A stretch of 64,000 bases of DNA from Niabella yanshanensis. Lineage in GTDB: Bacteria > Bacteroidota > Bacteroidia > Chitinophagales > Chitinophagaceae. Positions 9,430 through 17,452 of the stretch are shown here, one piece after another. Below the pieces are notes generated by a model, which was not told the DNA's origin, did not search any database, and worked only from the letters and a program-made list of their open reading frames with translations. How positions within the stretch are numbered: the first letter of the stretch is position 1; every line of letters starts with the position of its first letter. The stretch lies in NCBI RefSeq assembly GCF_034424215.1, contig NZ_CP139960.1, forward strand, positions 3,348,001 to 3,412,000, written 5' to 3'. The translations under genes and the position numbers were made by a program.

Positions 9430-9977
9430 ATGTTTAAGCTTTTACTAACGGCAGATCAAAGGGCACTGACCAGCATCATTGAGCTATATGGTGCCAGGCT
9501 AAGGCGATACATTAGGAAATGGATCCCTGACGCTTCCTGGACCGATGAGATCATGCAGGATGTTTTTTGCAGCTTTGGCGGGACAGGGAAGCTGTGGCCA
9601 GGTTAGCTTATCCTGAAAAATGGCTATTTAAAGTTGCCTATTACAAATCCATTGATTGTTTGCGGAGGGAGAAAAAGCACAAGCTTTCATCGCTGTCCGA
9701 TGACATACAGGCATCTGAAAATGAAAGCGAAGCCGGGATCCAAAATGCTAATCTAAGACATTTGTTGGTTCAGGCATTAGAAGGTTTATCCGAACACCAA
9801 CGGCAGGCACTATTGCATGTCGCCGCTGGAAATGCCTCACTGGAGCAGGTAGCCCGTCATATGAATATTTCTGTTTATACGCTTAAAACGCACCTGGCCA
9901 GGGCCAGGCAAAAAGTGCGGGAATACTTAAAGCAACATTGGGCTGCATTAGCTTTCATAATTCTCTTACATCTTTAA
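9430..9977 (+). pseudogene. ECF sigma-70 factor interrupted by a one-base frameshift
   Basis: The ATG at 9430 opens a frame encoding a sigma-70 region 2 start (LYGARLRRYIRKWI, then DEIMQDVF) that stops after about 58 codons. A second frame, open from a TTG at 9567 to 9977, continues exactly where region 2 should go on (LQLWRDREAVARLAYPEKWL) and runs through region 4 (EQVARHMNISVYTLKTHLARARQ). The frames would join if the T6 run at 9563-9568 had one more T, giving a normal protein of about 182 residues. It precedes its FecR partner by 11 bases. This may be a true disruption, an assembly error in a homopolymer, or a slippage site. If annotated conservatively the visible CDS is 9567-9977. Confidence 0.8.
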
Positions 9978-9988
9978 AATAACAAAAA

Positions 9989-11278
9989 ATGAACCCGGAT
10001 GTAAAACTTAAAGAATTAGTTGACAAATGGAGAAAGGGCTGTATCACTCCAGAAGAGCAAGTGGAGTTGATGTTATTATGTGATCTATATAGCGATGATG
10101 AGTTGTATGAGCTATCAATGCCTGATTCCACAGACCTGGACAGTTCCGTTTTTGAAGTAGATACATTAGCTTATACTGAAGCACAGGCTATGGCAGCAGG
10201 AGTTATAAAGCAATACAATAAAGAGCGGGCTACCCGGATGATGCGGCAGGCCAGGAATAGGAAAAAATGGTTGGGCGTTGCTGCATCCCTTATACTAATT
10301 GCTATCTCAGGCGTAATACTGTCAGAATACTTCAAAGAAAAAAGATACAATGCCTATTGCGGCATTATTAATGAAAATACAGAAATACCAACGGATAATT
10401 TTTCAGCAACACTGCAAGCCGGTGGCCAGTCCTTTAAGCTAAGTGCTAAAGACACCGGGGTATTAAAACGGTATCGCAATATGCAATTGTATAATCAACC
10501 CGGAAAAATCACCTACAGACCAATCGCCAAGGCAGGAAGAAACGATCGATCGCAGGAAACACAAGAAATAAGTACCGGAGCACAGCAACAGTACCTTGTA
10601 CAGTTACCTAACTTAGTTTTATTGCGCATGAACGCTCAAACCAAAATACAGTTGCAGCCTGATACAATCCCGGGAGCCTTTCGGGCTAAGTTATTACAAG
10701 GTTCGCTGTATGTGAAAGTTCCTGCTCAGGAAAAGGAGTTTATTATTGAAACGGTTTTAAATAGTACAAAAACAAAGAATAGTGACTTTGTTCTGCATCA
10801 TAGTGGCAATAGCGTTCAAATAGCTGTTGTTCGAGGAGCCGTACAAACCCAATACTCTTCACAAAAAGGTATCAATCTTGTGGCGGAGGATATTTCAGCT
10901 CTTTATAAAGTAAAGAGTGTTTTTTCGACAAAAGATACCATTATGACCCAACATAATATGGACATTAACCTCTTGCTAGCCTGGACGAAAATAAGCAGAG
11001 AATACAAAGAAGTTCCCTTGCGTTATTTTATTGAAGAAATAGGTATTTGGTATGGCTTAAAGTTCGAAAAAACAGAATGTTTGCCTAACAAAAACATTGA
11101 TGCCAAGATTTGTTATAAAGCTCCACTGGCGGAGTTTTTATCCATACTTGAGCGCAATGACATAAAAGTATATCACACACCTCAAGGCAGTTACGCATTC
11201 TGCGAACCTGAGCCATTGAAACTAAAAGCAGAAACAAGACTTCCGGTGATTGCTATGAACAATATTAAAAAAAGATGA
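9989..11278 (+). CDS. FecR-family anti-sigma factor with DUF4974 domain
   Basis: The 429-residue protein has a cytoplasmic N-terminal sigma-binding region (1-92), one transmembrane segment (about 94-112), a periplasmic FecR domain (about 190-300, with QLPNLVLLRMNAQTKIQ) and a C-terminal DUF4974/STN-like module (about 325-405, VPLRYFIEEIGIWYGLKF). It directly follows the broken ECF sigma gene. Normally a FecR holds the sigma factor until an STN-bearing SusC signals; here no SusC follows and the nearby SusC lacks an STN domain. The FecR core is looser than usual, with an insert-like stretch at about 140-190. Confidence 0.85.
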   Translation: MNPDVKLKELVDKWRKGCITPEEQVELMLLCDLYSDDELYELSMPDSTDLDSSVFEVDTLAYTEAQAMAAGVIKQYNKERATRMMRQARNRKKWLGVAASLILIAISGVILSEYFKEKRYNAYCGIINENTEIPTDNFSATLQAGGQSFKLSAKDTGVLKRYRNMQLYNQPGKITYRPIAKAGRNDRSQETQEISTGAQQQYLVQLPNLVLLRMNAQTKIQLQPDTIPGAFRAKLLQGSLYVKVPAQEKEFIIETVLNSTKTKNSDFVLHHSGNSVQIAVVRGAVQTQYSSQKGINLVAEDISALYKVKSVFSTKDTIMTQHNMDINLLLAWTKISREYKEVPLRYFIEEIGIWYGLKFEKTECLPNKNIDAKICYKAPLAEFLSILERNDIKVYHTPQGSYAFCEPEPLKLKAETRLPVIAMNNIKKR

Positions 11279-11910
11279 GAAGGATGACTGCTGAAATTTG
11301 GATGTCGTGAAGCTGGGAACAGCTGGACAACAAACAAATGTACTAAAGCTGAAAATGACATCATTACAATTACATCAGCAAGTGAAACTCCAGCCACTGA
11401 TGGGCCATGTGACAGAAAAAAGAATTGTCCTTAAATTCTACTGGCCAAAGCAGTGAATATTAAGTATCGATTATTAAAATAATAAAAACAAATGTGATGA
11501 AACAAAATTCTAAAAAGAGCTTTTTACTACCTACATGACGTATAAATTCTACAGTTACTCCATTTATTAGAAGTATAGTAGAGAACGAATGACGTGGAAC
11601 ATAGGTAATGGCGGGAGTGTTTATTCTAAGAGTTGATGCGATTTTTTTCATCCATTTATTGGTAATCTTAATAAGTTGTGTGGCTTTAGCCTTTGCACAG
11701 AAAGTATTGCCGATAGCTATCGGAACTGGTTTGATCTCACCTGGGACCACAATTTTTAAACTCCGGTATTGCAGGCGTTTTCTTTGCTAAATGAGTCCTG
11801 GTAATGCCTCCTGTTATTGGTGAATCCGCCATTATATTTAACCACTTCAACTTTAGTTGTAGTTTTGCTCCTGCATGTATAACTAATTAATAAAGCAGGC
11901 AGCAGGCAAT
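11279..11910. other. Intergenic region with possible decayed gene and copper-cluster promoter
   Basis: No intact gene. Around 11640-11700 one + strand frame reads like a signal peptide (FFIHLLVILISCVALAFAQ), as would be expected at the start of a SusC or exported protein after a FecR gene, but the frame then breaks. The palindrome CCGATAGCTATCGG occurs at about 11711 and recurs near 60986. A candidate Bacteroidetes promoter for the copper cluster lies at 11837-11867 (TTTA - 19 bases - TAGTTTTG). Confidence 0.4.
11837..11867 (+). promoter_or_regulatory. Candidate promoter of the copper cluster
   Basis: TAGTTTTG (11860-11867) fits the -7 consensus TAnnTTTG, and a TTTA sits exactly 19 bases upstream at the -33 position. 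It lies about 43 bases before the regulator start codon. Confidence 0.45.
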
Positions 11911-12474
11911 ATGAATACAATCTTTATTAAAAATATGGTTTGCAACCGTTGTATTATGGTGGTGCAAAGCGAACTCGAAAAGCTGGGTTTGGAAGTTGTT
12001 GACATTAAACTTGGAGAAGCCAGCGTTCAAAAGGAGCTCACCGCTGAAGAAAAGAGCCAATTGGAAAAAGCGTTGTTTTCGTTTGGCTTTGAGATGATTG
12101 ACGATAAAAAAGCGCGGACTATTGAAAAGATCAAGAATGTGATCATTAACCTGGTTCACTACCAGGATAATGATATTAAAACCAATCTTTCGGAAGTGCT
12201 GAGTAAGGAACTGCACCAGGACTATAACTATTTGTCGCACCTTTTTTCGGAGGTAGAAGGGACAACTATTGAGAAATACTTTATTGCACAAAAAATAGAA
12301 AAAGTAAAGGAACTGCTGGTGTACGATGAACTGTCTTTAAGTGAAATAGCTTTCCGCCTCAATTATTCAAGCGTAGCTTATTTAAGCAACCAGTTCAAAA
12401 AAATAACAGGACTAACCCCCAGCTATTTTAAGCAAATCAGGGAAAAAAAGAGAAAACCCTTAGACCAGGTATAA
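11911..12474 (+). CDS. AraC-family regulator with metal-binding-like N-terminus
   Basis: The 187-residue protein has an N-terminal 65-residue domain with CNRC (Cys11, Cys14) after NTIFIKNMV, resembling a ferredoxin-like HMA metal-binding fold, followed by an AraC/XylS DNA-binding domain (about 85-185). The AraC part shows both helix-turn-helices, LSLSEIAFRLNYSSVAYLSN then the signature QFKKITGLTPSYFKQIR. It is the first gene of the copper cluster, 83 bases before the ATPase start used here, so copper-responsive control of the cluster is likely. It lacks the large sugar-binding domain of classical AraC proteins. The sensing role of the CxxC is inferred from context. Confidence 0.85.
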   Translation: MNTIFIKNMVCNRCIMVVQSELEKLGLEVVDIKLGEASVQKELTAEEKSQLEKALFSFGFEMIDDKKARTIEKIKNVIINLVHYQDNDIKTNLSEVLSKELHQDYNYLSHLFSEVEGTTIEKYFIAQKIEKVKELLVYDELSLSEIAFRLNYSSVAYLSNQFKKITGLTPSYFKQIREKKRKPLDQV

Positions 12475-12557
12475 ATCTTACAAATCAAACACATAATTAC
12501 ACAATAGCTATGAGGGCTTCTCTCGCGACCTTTATTTTATCAAATAAAGCAAGAGAT

Positions 12558-14996
12558 ATGACTGCAAATACTATTCAGGAGCCTGTTTACATCCCGTTGG
12601 AAGATGTTGAAAGCGAGCACTGTGCGCTTATTGTAGAAAAGGGGTTGGCCCAGGTAAAAGGCGTGGAAAGCCATAAGGTAGAGCTCAATAACCGGAGAGC
12701 TGTTATTACAGTGAAGGATAACGAAGTGGTAGGGGATGCTGTTAGAGCCATTAAGGACCTCGGTTACGGGGTTTCTACGGTTAAGAAAACATTCCCCGTG
12801 CTGGGTATGACCTGCGCCTCCTGCGCGGGCAGCGCCGAAAGTATCGTAAAATACCAGGAGGGTGTGGTTAGCGCCTCTGTAAACTTTGCTACCGGCAATC
12901 TTGCAGTTGAATATTTACCCAATATAACCGATGCTTCCACATTGCAGAAAGCGGTTCAATCTATTGGCTACGATTTGTTGGTAGAAGACGAAGCCCGGCA
13001 ACAGGAAACACTGGAAGCCATCCACGCCCAAAAATTCAGCAAGCTAAAAAACAAAACGATCTGGGCGATATTGTTGTCGCTGCCGGTAGTAGTAATTGGG
13101 ATGTTTTTTATGAACCCGCCTGCCGGACGGGCAGGTATACCTTATGCTAACGAAATAATGTGGCTATTTGCCACCCCGGTAGTATTATGGCTGGGCAAAG
13201 ATTTTTTTGTTAATGCATGGAAACAGGCTAAACACCGGTCGGCTAATATGGATACACTGGTGGCGTTGAGCACAGGTATTGCTTACCTGTTTAGTGTATT
13301 TAATGTATTGTTCCCCGGCTTCTGGCATCAGAGGGGCCTGCACGCGCATGTATATTTTGAAGCGGCAGCTGTGGTAATAGCGTTCATTCTTTTAGGAAAA
13401 CTGCTCGAAGAAAAAGCCAAGGGTAACACTTCTTCAGCTATTAAAAAATTAATGGGCCTGCAACCCAAAACAGTACTGGTAATACAGGCCGATGGTACGG
13501 AACAACAGGTAGCTATTGAGGACGTGCAGGTGGGTGATATGATACTGGTTAAACCAGGGGAGAAAATTGCGGTGGACGGAACGGTAATTTCCGGCAATTC
13601 TTATGTAGATGAAAGCATGCTGAGCGGTGAACCTGTTGCCGTGTTAAAAAAGGAAAACGAAAAAGTTTTTGCAGGAACCATTAACCAAAAAGGAAGCTTT
13701 AAGTTTAAGGCGGTAAGCGTGGGTAAAGAAACCATGTTGGCCCATATTATTAAAATGGTGCAGGAAGCCCAGGGTAGTAAAGCGCCTGTACAAAAACTGG
13801 TAGATAAAATTGCCGGTATTTTCGTTCCGGTTGTAATCGGAATTGCGATCCTGACATTTGTACTGTGGCTGATTTTGGGTGGAGAAAACGGAGTCGTACA
13901 AGGATTGCTGGCAGCGGTTACGGTACTGGTTATAGCCTGCCCCTGTGCATTAGGACTGGCTACTCCCACAGCTATTATGGTTGGTGTAGGTAAGGGCGCC
14001 GAAAAGGGCATCCTGATAAAAGATGCGGAAAGCCTGGAGTTAGCCAAAAAAATAAATGCCATTGTTTTGGATAAAACCGGTACGATAACAGAAGGTCGCC
14101 CCGTGGTTACCGATATCCAATGGAGCAATAATAATGATACAACCCGGAGTATTCTGCTAAGCCTTGAAAAGCAGTCGGAGCATCCGTTGGCAGAAGCGGT
14201 AGTGAAACAGCTGGAAGGGGTTGAAGGCGTATCGCTCTCTTCCTTCGATAGTATTACCGGAAAAGGGGTTAGGGCTGTTTATAATAATGAAACCTATGTG
14301 GTAGGTAATAAAAAACTGTTGGTCGAAAGTAGTATAGCTATTGGTAATGAGCTTTTGAACTATGCAGAGGAGTGGGGTAAGCAATCTAAAACGATTATCT
14401 GGTTTGCCGATAGCAGACAGGCTTTGGCGGTTATTGCTATTGCTGATACCATCAAAGAAACATCGGTGGAAGCGGTTCGCCAACTGAAGGATATGGGCAT
14501 AGAGCTATACATGCTTACCGGTGATAATGAGACCACCGCAAAAGCCATTGCACAACAAACAGGAATCCAGCATTACAAAGCAGAGGTTTTACCGCAACAT
14601 AAGGCCGACTTTATAAAAGAGCTGCAACAGCAGGGCAAGACAGTTGCAATGGTGGGGGACGGGATCAATGACAGCACCGCACTTGCTACGGCAGATGTAA
14701 GCATTGCCATGGGCAAGGGCAGCGACATTGCAATGGATGTAGCTAAAATGACGATTATTTCGTCCGATCTTACCAAAATCCCGCAGGCCATTCGCTTATC
14801 CAAACAAACGGTAAGCACTATTAAGCAAAACCTTTTCTGGGCGTTTATTTATAATTTAATAGGTATACCGGTAGCGGCAGGCGTTCTTTATCCCATCAAT
14901 GGGTTTCTGTTAAATCCCATGATCGCAGGTGCGGCAATGGCGCTGAGTAGCGTAAGCGTAGTAGGTAACAGCCTTCGGTTGAAATGGAAAAAGTAA
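12558..14996 (+). CDS. copA: Copper-translocating P1B-type ATPase (Cu(I) exporter)
   Basis: The 812-residue P-type ATPase carries two N-terminal HMA domains, P1B transmembrane helices and all core motifs: C461-P-C463 (copper path), D505-KTGT (phosphorylated Asp), SEHPLAEA (nucleotide-binding HP motif), TGDN and GDGIND (from residue 700). The second HMA has the normal GMTCASC (C86/C89). The first has only ESEHC, so one Cys and one His replace the CxxC. An ATG at 12510 would add 16 residues, but homology-like sequence starts at the ATG at 12558. It exports cytoplasmic Cu(I) to the periplasm and is followed by two HMA chaperone genes. Confidence 0.95.
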   Translation: MTANTIQEPVYIPLEDVESEHCALIVEKGLAQVKGVESHKVELNNRRAVITVKDNEVVGDAVRAIKDLGYGVSTVKKTFPVLGMTCASCAGSAESIVKYQEGVVSASVNFATGNLAVEYLPNITDASTLQKAVQSIGYDLLVEDEARQQETLEAIHAQKFSKLKNKTIWAILLSLPVVVIGMFFMNPPAGRAGIPYANEIMWLFATPVVLWLGKDFFVNAWKQAKHRSANMDTLVALSTGIAYLFSVFNVLFPGFWHQRGLHAHVYFEAAAVVIAFILLGKLLEEKAKGNTSSAIKKLMGLQPKTVLVIQADGTEQQVAIEDVQVGDMILVKPGEKIAVDGTVISGNSYVDESMLSGEPVAVLKKENEKVFAGTINQKGSFKFKAVSVGKETMLAHIIKMVQEAQGSKAPVQKLVDKIAGIFVPVVIGIAILTFVLWLILGGENGVVQGLLAAVTVLVIACPCALGLATPTAIMVGVGKGAEKGILIKDAESLELAKKINAIVLDKTGTITEGRPVVTDIQWSNNNDTTRSILLSLEKQSEHPLAEAVVKQLEGVEGVSLSSFDSITGKGVRAVYNNETYVVGNKKLLVESSIAIGNELLNYAEEWGKQSKTIIWFADSRQALAVIAIADTIKETSVEAVRQLKDMGIELYMLTGDNETTAKAIAQQTGIQHYKAEVLPQHKADFIKELQQQGKTVAMVGDGINDSTALATADVSIAMGKGSDIAMDVAKMTIISSDLTKIPQAIRLSKQTVSTIKQNLFWAFIYNLIGIPVAAGVLYPINGFLLNPMIAGAAMALSSVSVVGNSLRLKWKK

Positions 14997-15099
14997 CAGG
15001 CAGGAATAGGCCATCCCTAAATCTTATAAATCAAACAGGAAATAATATAATAGCGGTTACTGAAAAGCCCGCCAATTTTGTAATACTAAAATAATAGAG

Positions 15100-15312
15100 A
15101 TGAAAGACATAACTATTCAGGTACCCGACATGCAGAGCGCACATTGCCAGGCAAGAGTGAATGATGCGGTGAAAGAAGTCGCAGGCGTAAAGGTGCAAAA
15201 CCTGCAGGCAGGGCAAATAACGGTTTCCCTGTCTTCTGACAGCAATAAAGAAGCAGTAGTAGCGGCAATTGAAGAAGCGGGCTATAGCGTTCCCTTAAAA
15301 CATGAGTTATAA
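15100..15312 (+). CDS. Small HMA-fold protein with a single-Cys metal site
   Basis: The 70-residue protein has the beta-alpha-beta-beta-alpha-beta length and pattern of a copper chaperone (ITIQVPDMQSAHCQARVNDA, then AGQITVSL and AIEEAGYSV). The usual MxCxxC loop is replaced by MQSAHC, leaving one Cys preceded by His. The same S-x-H-C variant occurs in the first HMA domain of the ATPase just upstream, which suggests the two are related. It may be a copper chaperone with altered coordination or a partner of the ATPase domain. Confidence 0.8.
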   Translation: MKDITIQVPDMQSAHCQARVNDAVKEVAGVKVQNLQAGQITVSLSSDSNKEAVVAAIEEAGYSVPLKHEL

Positions 15313-15330
15313 CCAACTAAAAAATATACA

Positions 15331-15552
15331 ATGGAAAATAAAGAGTTTCAGTTTAAAACAAATATCAATTGCGGAGGTTGTGTAGCATCCGTAAAACCTC
15401 ATTTGGATAATGCGGAAGGTGTTTGCCACTGGACGGTAGATACGACTGATAAAGACAAGGTATTAACGGTGAAATCTACAGGTATTAACGAGCAGGAAGT
15501 AATAGAAACCGTACAGAAAGCCGGATTTAAAATAGAGCCGGTGGCACAATAG
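15331..15552 (+). CDS. HMA-domain copper chaperone (CopZ-like)
   Basis: The 73-residue protein is a stand-alone heavy-metal-associated domain. Its metal loop is NCGGC (Cys14, Cys17) in the context TNINCGGCVASVKPHLD, followed by WTVDTTDKDKVLTVKS and a terminal VIETVQKAGFKIEPV strand. It lies 18 bases after the single-Cys HMA gene and in the same direction as the ATPase. Likely role: cytoplasmic Cu(I) delivery to the exporter. Confidence 0.88.
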   Translation: MENKEFQFKTNINCGGCVASVKPHLDNAEGVCHWTVDTTDKDKVLTVKSTGINEQEVIETVQKAGFKIEPVAQ

Positions 15553-15607
15553 AATTAATAAAAATGTTCTTATTGCAATTAAACCTATTAGAGCTGCGTT
15601 TATAGTA

Positions 15608-16045
15608 ATGAGGACATTTTTTAGTTTTAGCTTAATATTAATTATTATTATAAATACTTTTGCGGAGTTGAACAATTTGAAAAAACATATAGGCTTGTTG
15701 CTTTTATTAGCCCTGGGGTTATTTTTAGCGCCCAACCCGTCTTATGCCTGTTCAAAAACATCAACTAAAACCGAAAAAGCCACCTGCTCCAAAAAGAAAG
15801 CAAAAAAAGATAGCTCCAAAACGGAGGCCTGCAAAAAGAACAAGCATCATAATGATTGCGGGGGTAAATGTAAAAATGCCTCCTGCTATTGCAGCACATC
15901 AGCATCCTTGTTTAGTTGGCTCCCGTTGACTAAGGAGAAGGAGAAAGATTGTTTTGTTACAGTTAAAAAGCAAAAATGCTCCTTTGAGGAAGCCTGCTAT
16001 TCTTCAGGCTATTTTTCTATCTGGCTACCGCCTAAAATAAGCTGA
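15608..16045 (+). CDS. Cys/Lys-rich exported protein of the copper cluster
   Basis: The product has a hydrophobic leader followed by a second one (KKHIGLLLLLALGLFLAP, SYA-C); a start at the TTG near 15667 would leave just this typical signal peptide. The mature part is small, very rich in Lys and Cys (about 10 Cys, including CGGKCKNASCYC) with His residues, as in metal-scavenging peptides. I recognise no named family. Position between the HMA chaperones and the HMA-DUF3347 gene suggests a periplasmic copper-binding role. Confidence 0.7.
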   Translation: MRTFFSFSLILIIIINTFAELNNLKKHIGLLLLLALGLFLAPNPSYACSKTSTKTEKATCSKKKAKKDSSKTEACKKNKHHNDCGGKCKNASCYCSTSASLFSWLPLTKEKEKDCFVTVKKQKCSFEEACYSSGYFSIWLPPKIS

Positions 16046-16175
16046 AACCAGGGCGTGGCAGCCATAAGTGTGTCCATACCTGATGTTTTCCAACTGTAAA
16101 CAGCGTTCAGGCTTTGTTCTTTAAGCATAATAATTGGTCGGAGTATGTTGCCGGTAAGTTTTCTAAAGCATGAAG

Positions 16176-16221
16176 ATTTTCCGCTCTGCCCCAATTAAAA
16201 TATCGGGGTAGAGCGAAAAGT
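16176..16221. other. Strong hairpin between copper-cluster genes
   Basis: CGCTCTGCCCC pairs with GGGGTAGAGCG (one mismatch), and outer TTTTC/GAAAA extends the stem. It has no good T-run on the + strand, so it is a transcript-stabilising or attenuating stem or a weak terminator ahead of the gene at 16314. Confidence 0.55.
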
Positions 16222-16313
16222 GGAACTACGCCGCATTTATTTACAATTTTTTTCAACTAAACTTTCAAGATAAGCCGGGGCTTCTTACTCCGTCTTTTTA
16301 AAATAATATAATT

Positions 16314-17198
16314 ATGAGCAATCCAGTATTAAAAATATGGATGATCGTTTGCGTATTGCTATTATCAGTAAGCAGCTTTGCGCAGATCTCAAATTTGCAA
16401 ACAGAAACTGTAAAAATTTACGGTAACTGCGATATGTGCAAATCAACTATCGAAAAGGCCGGCAATATTAAAAAAGTGGCCGCAGTAGCGTGGACTGAAA
16501 ACACAAAAATGGCCGAAATTGCTTACGATAGTAAGAAAACAAACCCCGACGAAATATTGAAACGCATTGCGTTGGCGGGTTACGATAACGAAAAATTTCT
16601 GGCCCCCGACGACGTTTATGCGAAATTACCGGAATGCTGCCGGTACAAAAGGGCATTAAAACCTGTTGTAAAATCTCACGGCAGTAATACCCCTGCTCAA
16701 AATGATCATAGTGCGCATAACCATGCAGAAATGGGGCGCACCAAAGAAATGGCTAAGCAGAACGTTACAGAGCTGAAAGCGGTTTTTGATAATTACTTTT
16801 TGCTAAAAGATGCTTTGGTAAAAACGGACGCAGGGGCTGCATCATCCAATGCTGCGCAACTTGCCAAAGCAATAAAAGCAGTAGAGATGACAAAACTGTC
16901 TACCGGTGAGCATACGGTGTGGATGAGCGTAATGAAAGATTTGATCTCGAATGCGGAAAAAGTAGCTACTGCCAAAGGTATCTCTACGCAGAGAGGGCTG
17001 TTTGCTTTGCTCTCAAAAAACATGTATGAGCTGGCCAGGGTGTCAAAACAGGATGCCTCTGTTTATTACCAGTATTGTCCCATGTATAATAATGGTAAAG
17101 GGGCTAATTGGTTAAGCAAAGAAAACGCTGTAAAAAATCCTTATTATGGTGCTCAAATGATGACTTGTGGCAGTACCGTTGAAACCATATCCAATTAA
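16314..17198 (+). CDS. Periplasmic HMA + DUF3347 copper-binding protein
   Basis: The 294-residue protein has a signal peptide (1-23, ending SFAQ), an HMA domain (about 30-95) with metal loop GNCDMCKS (Cys39, Cys42), a His/Met linker (DHSAHNHAEMG), and a C-terminal helical DUF3347 domain (about 145-290) with conserved endings YQYCPMYNNGKGANWLS and NPYYGAQMMTCG. DUF3347 occurs alone and at the C-terminus of CusB-like adaptors in Bacteroidetes. It is a likely periplasmic copper carrier working with the exporter and the multicopper oxidase. Confidence 0.88.
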   Translation: MSNPVLKIWMIVCVLLLSVSSFAQISNLQTETVKIYGNCDMCKSTIEKAGNIKKVAAVAWTENTKMAEIAYDSKKTNPDEILKRIALAGYDNEKFLAPDDVYAKLPECCRYKRALKPVVKSHGSNTPAQNDHSAHNHAEMGRTKEMAKQNVTELKAVFDNYFLLKDALVKTDAGAASSNAAQLAKAIKAVEMTKLSTGEHTVWMSVMKDLISNAEKVATAKGISTQRGLFALLSKNMYELARVSKQDASVYYQYCPMYNNGKGANWLSKENAVKNPYYGAQMMTCGSTVETISN

Positions 17199-17212
17199 AT
17201 AAATGGTTTGTT

Positions 17213-17428
17213 ATGAAAATACTCCAGGTATGCAACTGGGCCCGGCACAAGCGGGATGATACTCTGGCAATCATGGCCAAAGAAATAGAATCTAAATAAC
17301 CTCCAATAAAAAATTACATGGAGACTAAAGAAATGCCCCTGCCTTCCTACACACTGATGCACAGAAATGCGAGGCTGAGTGAGGCGCAGGCTAAAATATG
17401 GATCGATTGGATAGAACGCCAGGATTAG
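17213..17428 (+). pseudogene. Relic of a haem-binding-domain gene
   Basis: Two tiny frames remain: 17213-17299 (28 codons, ends in KEIESK) and 17318-17428 (36 codons). The second, METKEMPLPSYTLMHRNA, then RLSEAQAKIWIDWIE, matches from memory the C-terminal end of the Bacteroidetes haem-binding domain (Haem_bd), which normally sits in a protein of about 150 residues with a CxxCH motif upstream. The CxxCH part is missing here. Haem_bd proteins often accompany copper clusters, which fits a decayed copy between DUF3347 and the oxidase. Confidence 0.65.
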
Positions 17429-17452
17429 TTTCTGATAAATAATTCTCAAGCA

